Shown: positions 18,485 to 27,787 of the stretch, in pieces
Layout of the letters: each line of letters opens with the position of its first letter
Numbering within the stretch: the stretch's first letter is position 1
Assembly (NCBI GenBank): GCA_963823675.1
Contig: CAWGMT010000016.1
Span: 682,001 to 746,000 of the forward strand
Direction of reading: 5' to 3'
Source of the DNA: CAWGMT01 sp963823675
GTDB lineage: Bacteria > Planctomycetota > Planctomycetia > Isosphaerales > Isosphaeraceae
Length of the DNA stretch: 64,000 nt
Made by a program: the position numbers and the translations under genes
The notes under the pieces: model-generated
Database searches by the model: none
Told to the model about the DNA's origin: nothing
Seen by the model: the letters and a program-made list of their open reading frames with translations, nothing else

Positions 18485-19531
18485 TTATCGGGCCTGATTC
18501 TGCCCGATCGCGCCTTGCGTGGGACTGGAAGCGGTTGCGTAGAGTTTTTTGGGAATTCGACCCGCGCGCGCGGCCAGCCAGCCGGCTTCGACGGCTAGCC
18601 GCATGGCCTGCGCCATGCGCAATGGGTCTGTAGCCCCGGCGATCCCCGTGTTCAGCAGAACGCCGTCACACCCTAGCTCCATGGCGATGCTGACATCGCT
18701 GGCCGTGCCGACCCCGGCGTCGATGATCACGGGATAGGTGGGATCGTCTGCCTTGAGATCATCCAGGATCATTCGAATGTTATTGGGATTGAGCACTCCT
18801 TGCCCGCTGCCGATCGGGCTCCCGGCTGGCATGACGCTGGTGGCGCCCGCCTCCTTGAGCCGGCGAGCCATCACTGGGTCGTCGCTCGTGTAGCAGAGCA
18901 CCTGAAAGCCCTCCTTGACCAGGATGCGGGTCGCTTCGAGCGTGGAAACCGGGTCGGGGAGCAGCGTGCGGGCATCGGCGAGCACCTCGAGCTTGACCCA
19001 GTTAGCCCCGGGGTTCTCAAAGCCCTCGAGCAGCTCACGGCCCAGCCGGGCGGTGCGCAAGGCGTCCTCGGCCGAAAAGCAACCGGCCGTGTTGGGCAGA
19101 ATGGTGTATCTATGGGGGTCGAGGTAATCGAGCAAGTTGCGCCCCTGCCGGTCGATCAGTCGCTCGCGGCGCACGGCCACGGTCACGACCTCGGCGCCGC
19201 TCTGCTCCAGACAGTCCCGCATCAGTTCCAACGTCTCATACTTACCGGTCCCGACGAACAACCGGCTCCGGACCGTGTGGCTGCCGATTGTGAGCGGCTC
19301 GCATTCGAGAGCTACCGTCGCGCCGCCGCCGACGAGCGTCACGACCTCCAGCACATCGCCCGCAGCAATCGCGGTGGCGGCCTGACGCGCCCGCGGCACC
19401 AGGTCCCTGTTGACCTCGACGGCCACGTGCTCGGGCTTGAGCCCCAAGTGCTTCAAGAGATCAGCCACACTCAGCGGCCCCGGCACTTCCCGCGGCTCGC
19501 CGTTCAGGGTGATCTGCACGGATAAATCCAC
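18485..19531 (-). CDS. thiG: ThiS-ThiG fusion: sulfur carrier plus thiazole synthase
   Basis: The first 65 or so residues are a ThiS ubiquitin-like carrier (VQITLNGEPREVPGPLSVAD ... VLEVVTLVGGG) and the rest is ThiG, a TIM-barrel that forms thiazole phosphate for thiamin (SRLFVGTGKYET, VTVAVRRERL with the Schiff-base Lys region, NTAGCFSAEDALRTARLGRE, VMPAGSPIGSG, DAGVGTASDVSIAMELGCDG). In most bacteria ThiS is separate because its terminal Gly-Gly must be thiocarboxylated; here GGG runs directly into ATVALECEPL. GTG at 19531 with GGAGAA before it is the likely start; the reading frame is open further upstream without similarity. No other thi genes are in view. Confidence 0.9.
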   Translation of the reverse strand: MDLSVQITLNGEPREVPGPLSVADLLKHLGLKPEHVAVEVNRDLVPRARQAATAIAAGDVLEVVTLVGGGATVALECEPLTIGSHTVRSRLFVGTGKYETLELMRDCLEQSGAEVVTVAVRRERLIDRQGRNLLDYLDPHRYTILPNTAGCFSAEDALRTARLGRELLEGFENPGANWVKLEVLADARTLLPDPVSTLEATRILVKEGFQVLCYTSDDPVMARRLKEAGATSVMPAGSPIGSGQGVLNPNNIRMILDDLKADDPTYPVIIDAGVGTASDVSIAMELGCDGVLLNTGIAGATDPLRMAQAMRLAVEAGWLAARAGRIPKKLYATASSPTQGAIGQNQAR

Positions 19532-20319
19532 CAATATTCTCCAGCCACGCGCGATCTTGACGGCGACGATCATCTCAGGCCGGACGAACCCGGCTACTGC
19601 CAATGCGCCGGTGCTCGATCTTACGGCGAATTAGAATCCCAACTTCAAGGTAGCCCAATTCACCGTTTCATCACCATTGCGCTCGTCGGTCATCGTATCC
19701 CTGCCGGCGCGAACGGGTCAAGCGGCCGGGTCTTGCCTTGAAGGGCCATGTCCTTTTCGCGGGGATAAGCGCGGCATAACGCGCAAGGTCACAGGCGAGT
19801 CTGCAAAAGGGTCTCACGAACGAATCGCAGTAGTTTGCAGTCTATTGCAGTTATGGGGAACTCTCCAATGCCGCCTAGCTGCGATCGGAGGCGATCCGGT
19901 AAAGAGGCTTTTCGAGGATGGGCGGACCTGAGATCGCGAGAGCGCAAGCCCCCAATCTGCCGGTGGGTGAATTCAGCTTAAGTCCCTCCCGGACTTTGCA
20001 TTTGGAATATGTACAGCATTTAAACGTCCTTTCTTTGCGTTTTTGCGTTTTTTGCGCCATGGCGTTACGGATCAACGACTTACAATGAGTCCTCCGAAAC
20101 ATTTGCGCACAGGTTTGCGTTTTCGCCTTGGAGGCGCGGGTTCCTGCGCTGCCCAACACCAAAACTGGCGCTTCGGGCTGGTGTTGCAATATTCCCCGTC
20201 GTGGCGGTGATCGGCCGGACGTGTCGAAAAAAAAGGATTGCCGCTGCCGGCTACCCTCGGGAACAGTCAACTTTGGGAAACGGCGTCTGCCAGCATCGCC
20301 GGGTCTAACACATCGCGGC
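19532..20319. other. Intergenic region, about 790 bases
   Basis: No gene is supported here. It contains three tandem TTTTTGCG-like copies near 20030-20060, and a small hairpin (CAACACCA at 20154-20161 with TGGTGTTG at 20179-20186). A CTGAGAT hexamer on the minus strand upstream of thiSG recalls a TPP riboswitch, but the other conserved parts are missing. Confidence 0.35.
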
Positions 20320-21477
20320 TCACTCCGCGCGGCCCCCCTGGTTCCCGGCCGCCCGCATCGCCACCCGCTCGTCCCCACTTCTCGAGGCTGCCAGCGCCTT
20401 CTGGAGTGCGTCGGCGAGAACCGGGTAGAAGTCCTGATGGGCCTTCCTCTGATGGGCCGTCTGGGCTGGACCGAACCGCAAGTTGTGCGCGGTCATGAAG
20501 CCAATCAAGGCGCCCACCGTCCGGGGTGGATTGGTCATCAGGTTCCGGAGAGCCTCGCCCGCCGGCCGGCTGTGCAGCATCCGGGCCGTGGCGGCCAGTG
20601 CGGTCACGTGCTGCTTCACCTCCTCGCGAGTGTAGAAATCCAACGGCGGCGCGTCCTCCAACTTGAATCGAATCTGCTCTACGGTTGTATCGACCAGGCG
20701 CACGGTCTCGGCACGGACACCACCCCGGCGCGATTCCCGGATCGCCCGACCGATCGCCGTCTCGTAGACATCTCTCTCGGCGGCATAGCGGTCGTCGCGC
20801 AACCCCACGGGCCACTGATCGGCGTTCGATAGTCCGCCCAGGTTGATCCGAACGTTCTCCGCCGGCAACGAAAACGTCAGGTCTGCAAGCCACCGATCGG
20901 GGATCGCCGCGCTCAACTGGCCAGGATCCCGCCGGAACGGTTTGTGCCGCTTGACCACCTCGGCCGCCGCGTTCAGGGCATCGCCGACGGTGATGTCACG
21001 CTCGGTCGGATCGAACACCAACCGCTCCTGGACCCGTCGGCGCATCGCCGCCAGATGCTGACGCTGGACGTCCTTCCTGAGAGCATACCGGCGATTGACC
21101 TCGAGTTAAACCTGGTACATGTACTGGTTGGTCATCATGGCACTGCGGGCAGCAATCTCCTCGGCCATTGCCGAGTTCAAAAGAAACTGTCCCGTCCCCT
21201 GCAAGTAGACACCCTCGCCGGCGTAGAGGTCTCCCAACCCCGTGATTCCGTAGTCGTACCCCATGCCATACCAGCCGCCATCCCAGCCCGGGTAGCCGTA
21301 AACCGGGTATCCCCAGCCCCATCCGACACCCCAGTGGCCGGGATGGCGAAAGCCACCCGCGCTGCCATAATGAGTGCCAATGGCGCCATGGTACCCTCTG
21401 CCGCGCTGAGCTCGCGCGTCACCGACCGAGATCAGCAAAACCACGACCGCCAGCCAAGGAACGTGCTTCCGGGACAT
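20320..21477 (-). pseudogene. Secreted planctomycete hypothetical protein with in-frame TAA
   Basis: ATG 21477, preceded by AAGGAG, opens a signal peptide (HVPWLAVVVLLISVGDARAQ) followed by a Gly/Tyr/Trp-rich segment and an NSAMAEEIAARSAMMTNQYM stretch. A TAA at 21106-21108 stops the frame after MYQV. The same frame then continues without interruption (LEVNRRYALRKDVQRQHLAA) into a 240-residue helical, charged region ending at 20320. The two halves match the usual organisation of one planctomycete secreted protein: a Gly-rich N-terminus, then an NRRYA-type helical region. CAA to TAA is a single C-to-T change and QLEVNRRYA would read naturally. The function is unknown. Confidence 0.65.
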
Positions 21478-21823
21478 GACCTTCTCCTTCGCGTTGGTTT
21501 GCATGGAATTAAGGGGCCGTCTGCTACCCAGGTCATGACAAGGCAGCCGATTCGGCCGACAAAAATCAGGAGACGATTTTCTTTGTCGGCCATCCGTTGG
21601 AAAATCACATATTGGGGTTGAGGGACGCAGACGTGTCGTCATGTCAAGCTCCAAATATCAAGAGCCAATCTCGGCCGCGGTTCGGCGCGGGTCTCGGACC
21701 CCGCCGTCCGAACGACCGAAGGTCTTCCGGCAGGCGTCGCGACAGGAGACCTTCGGCCTGCGGAGTGGCATGGTCCGGAGACCTTGCCACAACTTGGGCC
21801 ACCAACTCGCAGGAGCCGATCCC
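21478..21823. other. Divergent intergenic region, about 345 bases
   Basis: This lies between the starts of the secreted hypothetical protein (minus) and the kinase pseudogene (plus). No RNA, repeat or clear promoter was recognised. Confidence 0.35.
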
Positions 21824-24800
21824 ATGAGCGCTGGCATGTCGAGCACAGATGATGAGCTATCGTTTTCGGCCCAGGAACGGATCGACCAGGCCTGTGATGA
21901 ATTCGAGGCCGCCTGGAAAGACGGCCGCCGGCCCCGCATCGAGGAATTCCTCGCGGTCGATCAGCCGCGGCCCGAGCGGCTGGCCTTGCTCCGCGAGCTG
22001 CTCAATATCGAGCTCTTCTGGCGCAAGAAGCGCGACGAGCGCCCGGAGCCCTGCGAATACATCGACCGGTTCCCCGAGCGCGACGAATGCGCGGAGGTCG
22101 CGCGGGCCTTCATGCGGGCCGCATCGGCACACCGCCGGTTCACGCCGCACGAGTTGCACGCCACCGGTGGGCTCGGCGCCGTCTTCAAGGCCCACGACGA
22201 GGAGCTGAATCGCGAGGTGGCGCTCAAGAAGATCCGCGAACAGCGGGCTCACGATCCGCAGAGCCAGGCACGCTTTCTCCGCGAGGCCGAAGTGACCGGC
22301 CAGCTCGAGCACCCCGGCATCGTGCCGGTGTACAGCCTCAATCGCTCCGACGACGGCAGCCCGTTTTATGCCATGCGGTTCATCCACGGCGAGACGTTCC
22401 AGTCCGCCATCGATGAGTTCTACGGCGAGAGTCAAGGCGAACCCGGTAAGGGCGAGCCCGGTTGCGTCAGCGCCGGGAGTCAAGGCGAGTCCGGTTGCGT
22501 CAGCGCCGGGAGTCAAGGCGAGTCCGGTTGCGTCAGCGGCGGGGGGTCAAGGCGAGCCCGGTTGCGTCAGCGCCGGGAGCCGTTCGAAGAGTCGTTCGAA
22601 AAGAAAGGCTCGGGGTGCTGACGCATCCCCACTCGCGTTTCGCCAACTGCTGCTGCGCTTCATCGCAGTCTGCAATCCGATCGCCTACGCCCATAGCCGG
22701 GGCGTGCTGCACCGCGATATCAAGCCCGATAACATCATGCTCGGCCCCTTTGGCGAGCCCCTGGTCCTCGACTGGGGACTGACCAAGGCACCGGCTGGCG
22801 CGACGGGCGGCGAATCCGGCGAGCCCTTGGCAGCGCCGGGCTCCTTGAGCGCCACGTCCGACACGCAGCCGGGGTCGCGGATCGGGACGCTGGGCTACAT
22901 GAGCCTTGAGCAAGCCGCCGGCCAGCACGACATCCTCGGCGCAGCCAGCGACGTGTACAGCCTGGGCGCCACTCTGTATGCGATCCTCTCTGGCCAGCGG
23001 CCCCTGGCGGGCGAACAGGATGCGAACCAGATCCTCAAGAAGACCCAGGACGGCGACATTCCGCCCCCGCGCTCCCTGCGACCCGACATCCCGCGCCCAT
23101 TGGAGGCGATCTGCCGCAAGGCAATTGCCTTGCGGCCCGAGGACCGATACCAGAGCGCCGGAGACCTGGCGGCAGACCTGGAATCGTGGATGGCGGGCTA
23201 GCCTGTGACGGCTTGGCGTGAGCCATTCGGTTTGCGCGCCCAGCGCTGGATGCGGCGGCATCGGACACTCGTTACGAGCTCGGCTCGGCGCTTCTCATCG
23301 CGTTGGTGAACGTCGCCGGCTTTTCCCTGGTGCTCACGGCCAAGAACCAGGAGCTCGACCGCCAGCGCGACCGGGCCGAGAAGCGTGAGAAGCTCGCCAT
23401 CGACGCGGTCAAGAAATTCCGCGACACCGTTGTCAATAACCCCGAGCTGAATCACGAGGCTGAAGGAGCAGCTTGAATCCGACCGTGACACGCGGCCGAA
23501 GTCGCTATTCCAGCTCGCCACAGCGAGCTTCGAACTCGCCAACACGACGGCTGATGTCGGCAGCCTGTCCGACGCGATGCGCTCGTATCAAGAATCGTTG
23601 ACGATCGCCGAGGCCCTCGTTCGCGCCCACCCGAAGGACGTAGATTTCGAGAATCTGCTCGCATCGACTCATAACCAAGGAGGCAACGTACTGCGTGGCC
23701 TGCGCGAGCCGAGAAAAGCGCGGGACGAGTTCCATCGGGCCGTGGCAATTTGGGAACGTTTGGTCGCTGACCACCCGAGTGAGGTCAGGCACCAAAGTGA
23801 TCTTGCGGCCGGGAGGTACAACATCGCCGCGGCTCTTACCATGGCCGGCGATTATCGGAACGCGCTGGCAGAGCATAGCCGAAGCCTGGAGATTAGGGAG
23901 CGTTTGGTTCGTGAGCAGCCCGATGTTTCTTCTTATCAGAGCGATCTCGCCGCAAGCCATTTCAGCGCACGTGTGGCGTTCTTCGTACTGCAGGAATATG
24001 CCGACGCGTTGCGATCGTACAACAGGGCACTGGCTCTCCAGGAGGAGCTTGTTCGTAGACGCGCCGATGATCCGGGCTATCGGGACAGCATCGCCCGGAC
24101 TCATAATTCGATTGGCGAATGCCTCGTGATTACCGGACACGTTCAGGAGTCGCTAAGCCACTTGCTCGAGGCGGCGCGGCTCTCAAGCCAACTCGCGGCC
24201 AAGTCTCCAGCAATCCCGAATTATCAGCTGCATTATGCGATCGCCCTTTGCAGTCTCGGACGTTGGCATCAGAATCGAGGCCAGGTTGACCACGCGAAGA
24301 AGTATTACGAGCAGGCGACGCCAGTGTTAGAGAACCTGGCGCACGAGCACCCGGAAACTCCCAATCTAGGCTGGATATTGGGAGTAGCGTACAGCGACCT
24401 CGCGATGCTCCATGGTCGGACCGGCAAGGGGGAAGCGGCACTGAAGGTTTCTCTGGAGGAGCTATCTCTTCTGGACAAACTGACGCAGCGAGCAGACGAT
24501 TTCGTTAGCCAGGGTCAACTCGCTGGACTTCACGCACAACTGTCAGGCGGATACTTCCTCGCGGCAAACATGGACCAAGCCGAATTCCACGCTAAAAGGT
24601 GCATCGAAGTCGCGGAAAGACTGGCAGCGAAGTCGAAAAACGACCTCCTTGCAGCAAATTCGTTGGAATTCGCCCACGACAGCTTGGGACGAATTTATCA
24701 GGCGACGGACCGGATGGAACGGGCCGCGGCCGAGTTTGAGAGGGCGGTGATGACTCGCGAGCAGGCATCAAGCCAGCAGCGAGCGAGTTCAGCGTGGATT

Positions 24801-25787
24801 TCGGGAATGGCCCAGGCCTACCTCCAGCTTGCCGCGGTTTATCAAGCCCTAGGACGGTCGCAGAAGGTCAATGGGCTTCGTGCGAAGGCCCTAAGCCTTC
24901 TCCGCCAATTGGAACCGAGCGCCGGCGGCGATAAAATGGTGATGCCACAGGTCGGCACGCTACTCCTCCTGCTTACCGATTCGTACCTGTATGCAGGACG
25001 CATGAATCGGTCGCGAGAATTCGCGGAAAAGGGCTTGAAGCTTGGCTTGCAGCTCGCACAGTCCGGCCCCAAGGACGTACAGCTCTTCTTGCCACATGCT
25101 GTCCTCGCAGAGAATCGTGTCGGCTTGCTAGAATCGCACTTCGGACATCTCCACGAGACGCTGAGCCACTGCGATCGGGCCATCGACCGCGCGGAGTCCA
25201 TTCTTCGGGTAGATCCCAACTCAGGATTCGGCAAGGGACAGCTCGTCGGCGAGCTGACAAGCCAAGCAGATATATTAGTGGCCGAAGGCCGGCTTGCAGA
25301 CGCAATGAAACGCTGGGACCGGGCGGTTGCGCTTCACGACAAAGATCAGTCGCATCTCTTTGAGTTTCGGCGCACGGCCACGCGTGCTCTCCTGGAGGGC
25401 CGAAGGCCGACCGCTGCCTACCTAGCCGAGTTTGAACAGGCATCGGCCGAGGGAGATCGGTTGGACCGACGAGGGTGGATAATGAGTTGTGGCCTCTATT
25501 CACTGGCTCAAACTCACGCGCTATGCTACCTGGCCTGTCTTGACACCAAGCAGGCGCCTGCCCACCGCCGAGCCAAGGCCGAGCCGCACGCGGCTCGCGC
25601 ACTCGAGCTGCTCCGTCGCGCCCATGCAGTCCGACTCTTCGAGGCGCCCTTCCATCGCAAACGCCTGGAGAAAGACCCGTTCTTCGACCCTTCGCGCGGC
25701 CGTCGGGATTTCCAGAACTTGATGACCGATATTCCCTTCCCCGCCGAGGCTCTTGCGCCGTTGACGAGCAGTGAGCGGAAGAGTTGA
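21824..25787 (+). pseudogene. Ser/Thr kinase-TM-TPR protein, broken by several lesions
   Basis: The parts form one planctomycete PknB-like protein: an N-terminal acidic region, kinase N-lobe (GGLGAVFKAHDEELNREVAL, Lys in VALKKI), catalytic loop HRDIKPDN, DWG instead of DFG (VLDWGLTKA), TLGYMSLEQAAG, a transmembrane helix (SALLIALVNVAGFSLVL), then about 750 residues of TPR-like helices from 23471 to 25787. At least four lesions interrupt it: a frame change in a G6 run at 22541-22546, an in-frame TAG at 23199-23201 (WMAG-stop-PVTAWREP, one base from GAG), a frame change near 23285, and another near 23455. A 33-base tandem repeat sits in the kinase loop. The TPR part is open from about 23471 and could be translated alone (Met at 23577), but the whole is best read as a pseudogene. 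Confidence 0.8.
22479..22580 (+). repeat. 33-base tandem repeat inside the kinase gene
   Basis: Copies begin at 22479, 22512 and 22546, with a partial, diverged copy from 22431. The unit encodes an 11-residue peptide of the form GESGCVSAGSQ. The second full copy is 34 bases long because of a G6 run (22541-22546), which shifts the frame. The repeat falls in the loop between the kinase N-lobe and the alpha-E helix. Confidence 0.85.
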
Positions 25788-25890
25788 GCCACAAAAGGCA
25801 CGCCACCGCCGAGCCGCAACTCCGCATGTCATGTGATCCGAAACCGGCCGCGACGCCGTTCGCAGCCTCACATCACCACAGATGTGGCCA

Positions 25891-26184
25891 TCACGATCGT
25901 GCGTCCGGACCGACGGCAGGCGAGTTTCCGTCAAGACCAAGCTCCCGGCGCATCTGCTCCAAGCCAATTCCGCCCTTGTCCTGGTAGGAGCGGCGCGATT
26001 GCTCGATCAGTGCCCGGAACTGCGGGTTGCTGGCCAAGGAAGCCGATTCCCAGTCCGACCCGGACACATCTCTCACGGACACCAGAGGTTGGCCGCCCAG
26101 CGTCAAGATGACGGCCTCGACTTTCGCCAGTTCCACTGACTCGGCGACCGTGACCGTTGCCTGTTCCAGCGCTATGACTTTCAC
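25891..26184 (-). CDS. Small Phd/antitoxin-like protein, no adjacent toxin
   Basis: GTG 26184, with GGTGGAG upstream, starts a 97-residue protein. The N-terminus (KVIALEQATVTVAESVEL) and the core (VILTLGGQPLVSVRDVSGSD, then WESASLASNP) resemble short Phd/YefM-like antitoxin proteins, as does the tail with GGIGLEQMRRELGL. This similarity is from memory of the family pattern, not a search. A PIN or RelE-type toxin gene would be expected beside it, but nothing of the kind is seen on either side. It may be an orphan antitoxin in a region of gene debris. Confidence 0.55.
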   Translation of the reverse strand: MKVIALEQATVTVAESVELAKVEAVILTLGGQPLVSVRDVSGSDWESASLASNPQFRALIEQSRRSYQDKGGIGLEQMRRELGLDGNSPAVGPDARS

Positions 26185-26427
26185 AGCTCCACCCCGATCA
26201 GAAAGCCTAAAGTGCCTGACAATCCGGAATCCGCGGCCGCGCCGCAGTCAAGCGCCGGTCCGGCGATCAATCGCCACAAGTCCTTTGCCGTTGATCAAGC
26301 CCGAGCAAGTCTTGCTCGATCAAGCGGGAGAGGGGAAGGGACGAGGTAGGTCAGGAACGAAGCGACGGCCGCTGCCAAAAAAGCGGACTAGGCACGTGGC
26401 GATGCGGCCCATTTATCGGCCGAGCGG

Positions 26428-26715
26428 CTAGACCGGGTTTCCGGTCTCACGAACGATGTCCCCGCGGACTTCCAGCATTCCGGGGTCGATCCCGGCCCAC
26501 TCGCGCAGGTGCCGGTTCCGCACTGAGAGGCCGAAGTTGTTCCCGGTGTCCAGCAGGGCCGGGAACCTCGGGATGTTCTCGTCGGGCACCAAGACCTCGG
26601 GCAGGTGGGCGCTCACCCACACCAAGATCTGGTTGGCATGGATCGTGACGTAAGGGTCGCCGAACCGTAGCGTCGCGCGATCCTCCGGGATCGGTAGTCG
26701 ATCGAGGATCTTCAT
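26428..26715 (-). CDS. Small protein with a retropepsin-like DTG motif
   Basis: ATG 26715 overlaps the stop of the upstream 62-codon gene (ATGA), giving a 95-residue product. It contains FPALLDTGNNFGLSVRN: the DTG flanked by hydrophobic residues is the active-site pattern of retroviral-type aspartic proteases. Upstream is a beta-rich segment (YVTIHANQILVWVSAHL). A full retropepsin domain usually has about 110 residues and an ILG motif near the end, which I do not see, so this is either a short variant or a truncated copy. Its coupling to the small upstream gene suggests a two-gene unit of unknown role. Confidence 0.5.
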   Translation of the reverse strand: MKILDRLPIPEDRATLRFGDPYVTIHANQILVWVSAHLPEVLVPDENIPRFPALLDTGNNFGLSVRNRHLREWAGIDPGMLEVRGDIVRETGNPV

Positions 26716-26900
26716 TCGTCGTCGAGTGGGGCCTCGTCTGGGTCCGTGGCTTCGTACAGGGACCTGTCGCACTCGATCGTACCCCACGGAGGGATCCCGT
26801 CAGAATGGGCGTCCAGCTTCCCGACGTAAAACTCCCCACGACTGAGCCCTCGGCGGAGGCATTCCTGATAGGCGTTGACGTCCGACCGCGCGATGGTCAC
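26712..26900 (-). CDS. Hypothetical 62-residue protein coupled to the DTG protein
   Basis: A GTG at 26900 with a strong GGGGAGGA 5 bases before it starts a short acidic protein (MTIARSDVNAYQECLRRGLS at the N-terminus, a DPDEAPLDDE tail). I do not recognise a domain. Its stop overlaps the start of the DTG-motif gene, so the pair is almost certainly co-translated. It begins 27 bases after the end of the WD40 fragment. Confidence 0.5.
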   Translation of the reverse strand: MTIARSDVNAYQECLRRGLSRGEFYVGKLDAHSDGIPPWGTIECDRSLYEATDPDEAPLDDE

Positions 26901-26927
26901 TCGGTCCTCCCCGTGGTACGCCGCCCA

Positions 26928-27368
26928 CTACCGAAGGTTCCGCCGGTTCATGACCAGTCCAGGCAGGTCCCGCCAGAATGCCTGCTGCGAACGGAGGACC
27001 ATCGGCGGAATCTCCGGATGGGGCCCTCCCGCGGGTCGCTCTTGCACTCCTGCCAGACGCGCGTACTCCTCGGCCCGTACCACGACATAGATCCGGGCCG
27101 CGAACCCGAGCGACAACGCCAAGTGCCGGCCGTCGGGTGTGAATGCCAACGCCTCGGCGCCGAGGCGATCTTGTTCGCGGATTCTGTGCCGGATCGTCCA
27201 TGTCGCCACGTTCCAGAGGACCAACCCGTGATCCGAGCCCGCCGCCGCAAGCACAGATCCATCTGGACTGAAGGTGACGTCCTTCCATCGTTCATCGGGT
27301 AGCTCGGGGGAAGTGGCGAGCCGGCCAGCGGCGACTTCCCAGACTTTGACCTTGCCGTCTTCGCTCAT
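26928..27368 (-). pseudogene. WD40-repeat gene fragment
   Basis: This frame encodes part of a WD40 propeller: SEDGKVKVWEVAAGRL, VTFSPDGSVLAAAGSDHGLV and LWNV, LAFTPDGRHLALSLG. These are blades from the C-terminal side of a much larger protein. The start is in the middle of a blade, directly where an unrelated M56-like fragment ends, so the 5' part is missing. It ends at TAG 26928. A separate role is unlikely. Confidence 0.65.
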
Positions 27369-27759
27369 TCCGCAGCCTGCGAGCCAGGTTCTCCAGCCGC
27401 GCCCAGAGATCGTCCGTGATGGGATGCACTCCGACCCGCTTCAATCGCTCGATCGCGGCCCAGCCCACCAGCAGCCGCACCGACAGCAGGCAGATCCCCA
27501 GCAGCCATCCGGCGGCCACCCAGACCAGGCGGTCCTCCAGCCAGTTGCGAGCTTCTGTCCAGGACTCCCACATCTGCCGCGGCCACGGCGACGCGGGCTT
27601 CTTGACCGGCGACAGCTCCGGCGAAGCAACTTCTTCCGAAGGGGCTTTCTCGTGTTCGAGTGCGTGCAGGAGCAGGCCGCGGGTCGAGCCGTCGAATGCC
27701 CGTTCGAGCAGGTCGCCGGCCAGTTGCCGCAGAATGGTGCGCGGCTGATGGCGAAGCAT
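27365..27759 (-). pseudogene. M56/BlaR1-like metallopeptidase fragment
   Basis: A transmembrane helix (LVWVAAGWLLGICLLSVRLL) followed by WAAIERLKRVGVHPITDD and LWARLENLARRL matches the segment just before the catalytic domain of planctomycete M56/BlaR1-type peptidases. The zinc-binding HExxH part is absent: after LARRL the sequence jumps into the middle of a WD40 blade. The reading frame itself runs on to 27292 but without similarity. The upstream part (about 90 residues to the ATG at 27759) lacks the expected helices. This is a remnant joined to another remnant. Confidence 0.55.
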
Positions 27760-27787
27760 GACACGGCGCGGTTCTCAAGGACCCGAG

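Noticed and set aside
19532..19640. TPP riboswitch upstream of thiSG (CTGAGAT on the minus strand).
   Set aside because: Only the CTGAGA-like piece is present. The second conserved half of the thi-box and the stem pairing are missing.
22431..22580. CRISPR-like array because of regular 33-base units.
   Set aside because: The units are directly adjacent with no spacers and lie in a coding frame; this is a coding tandem repeat.
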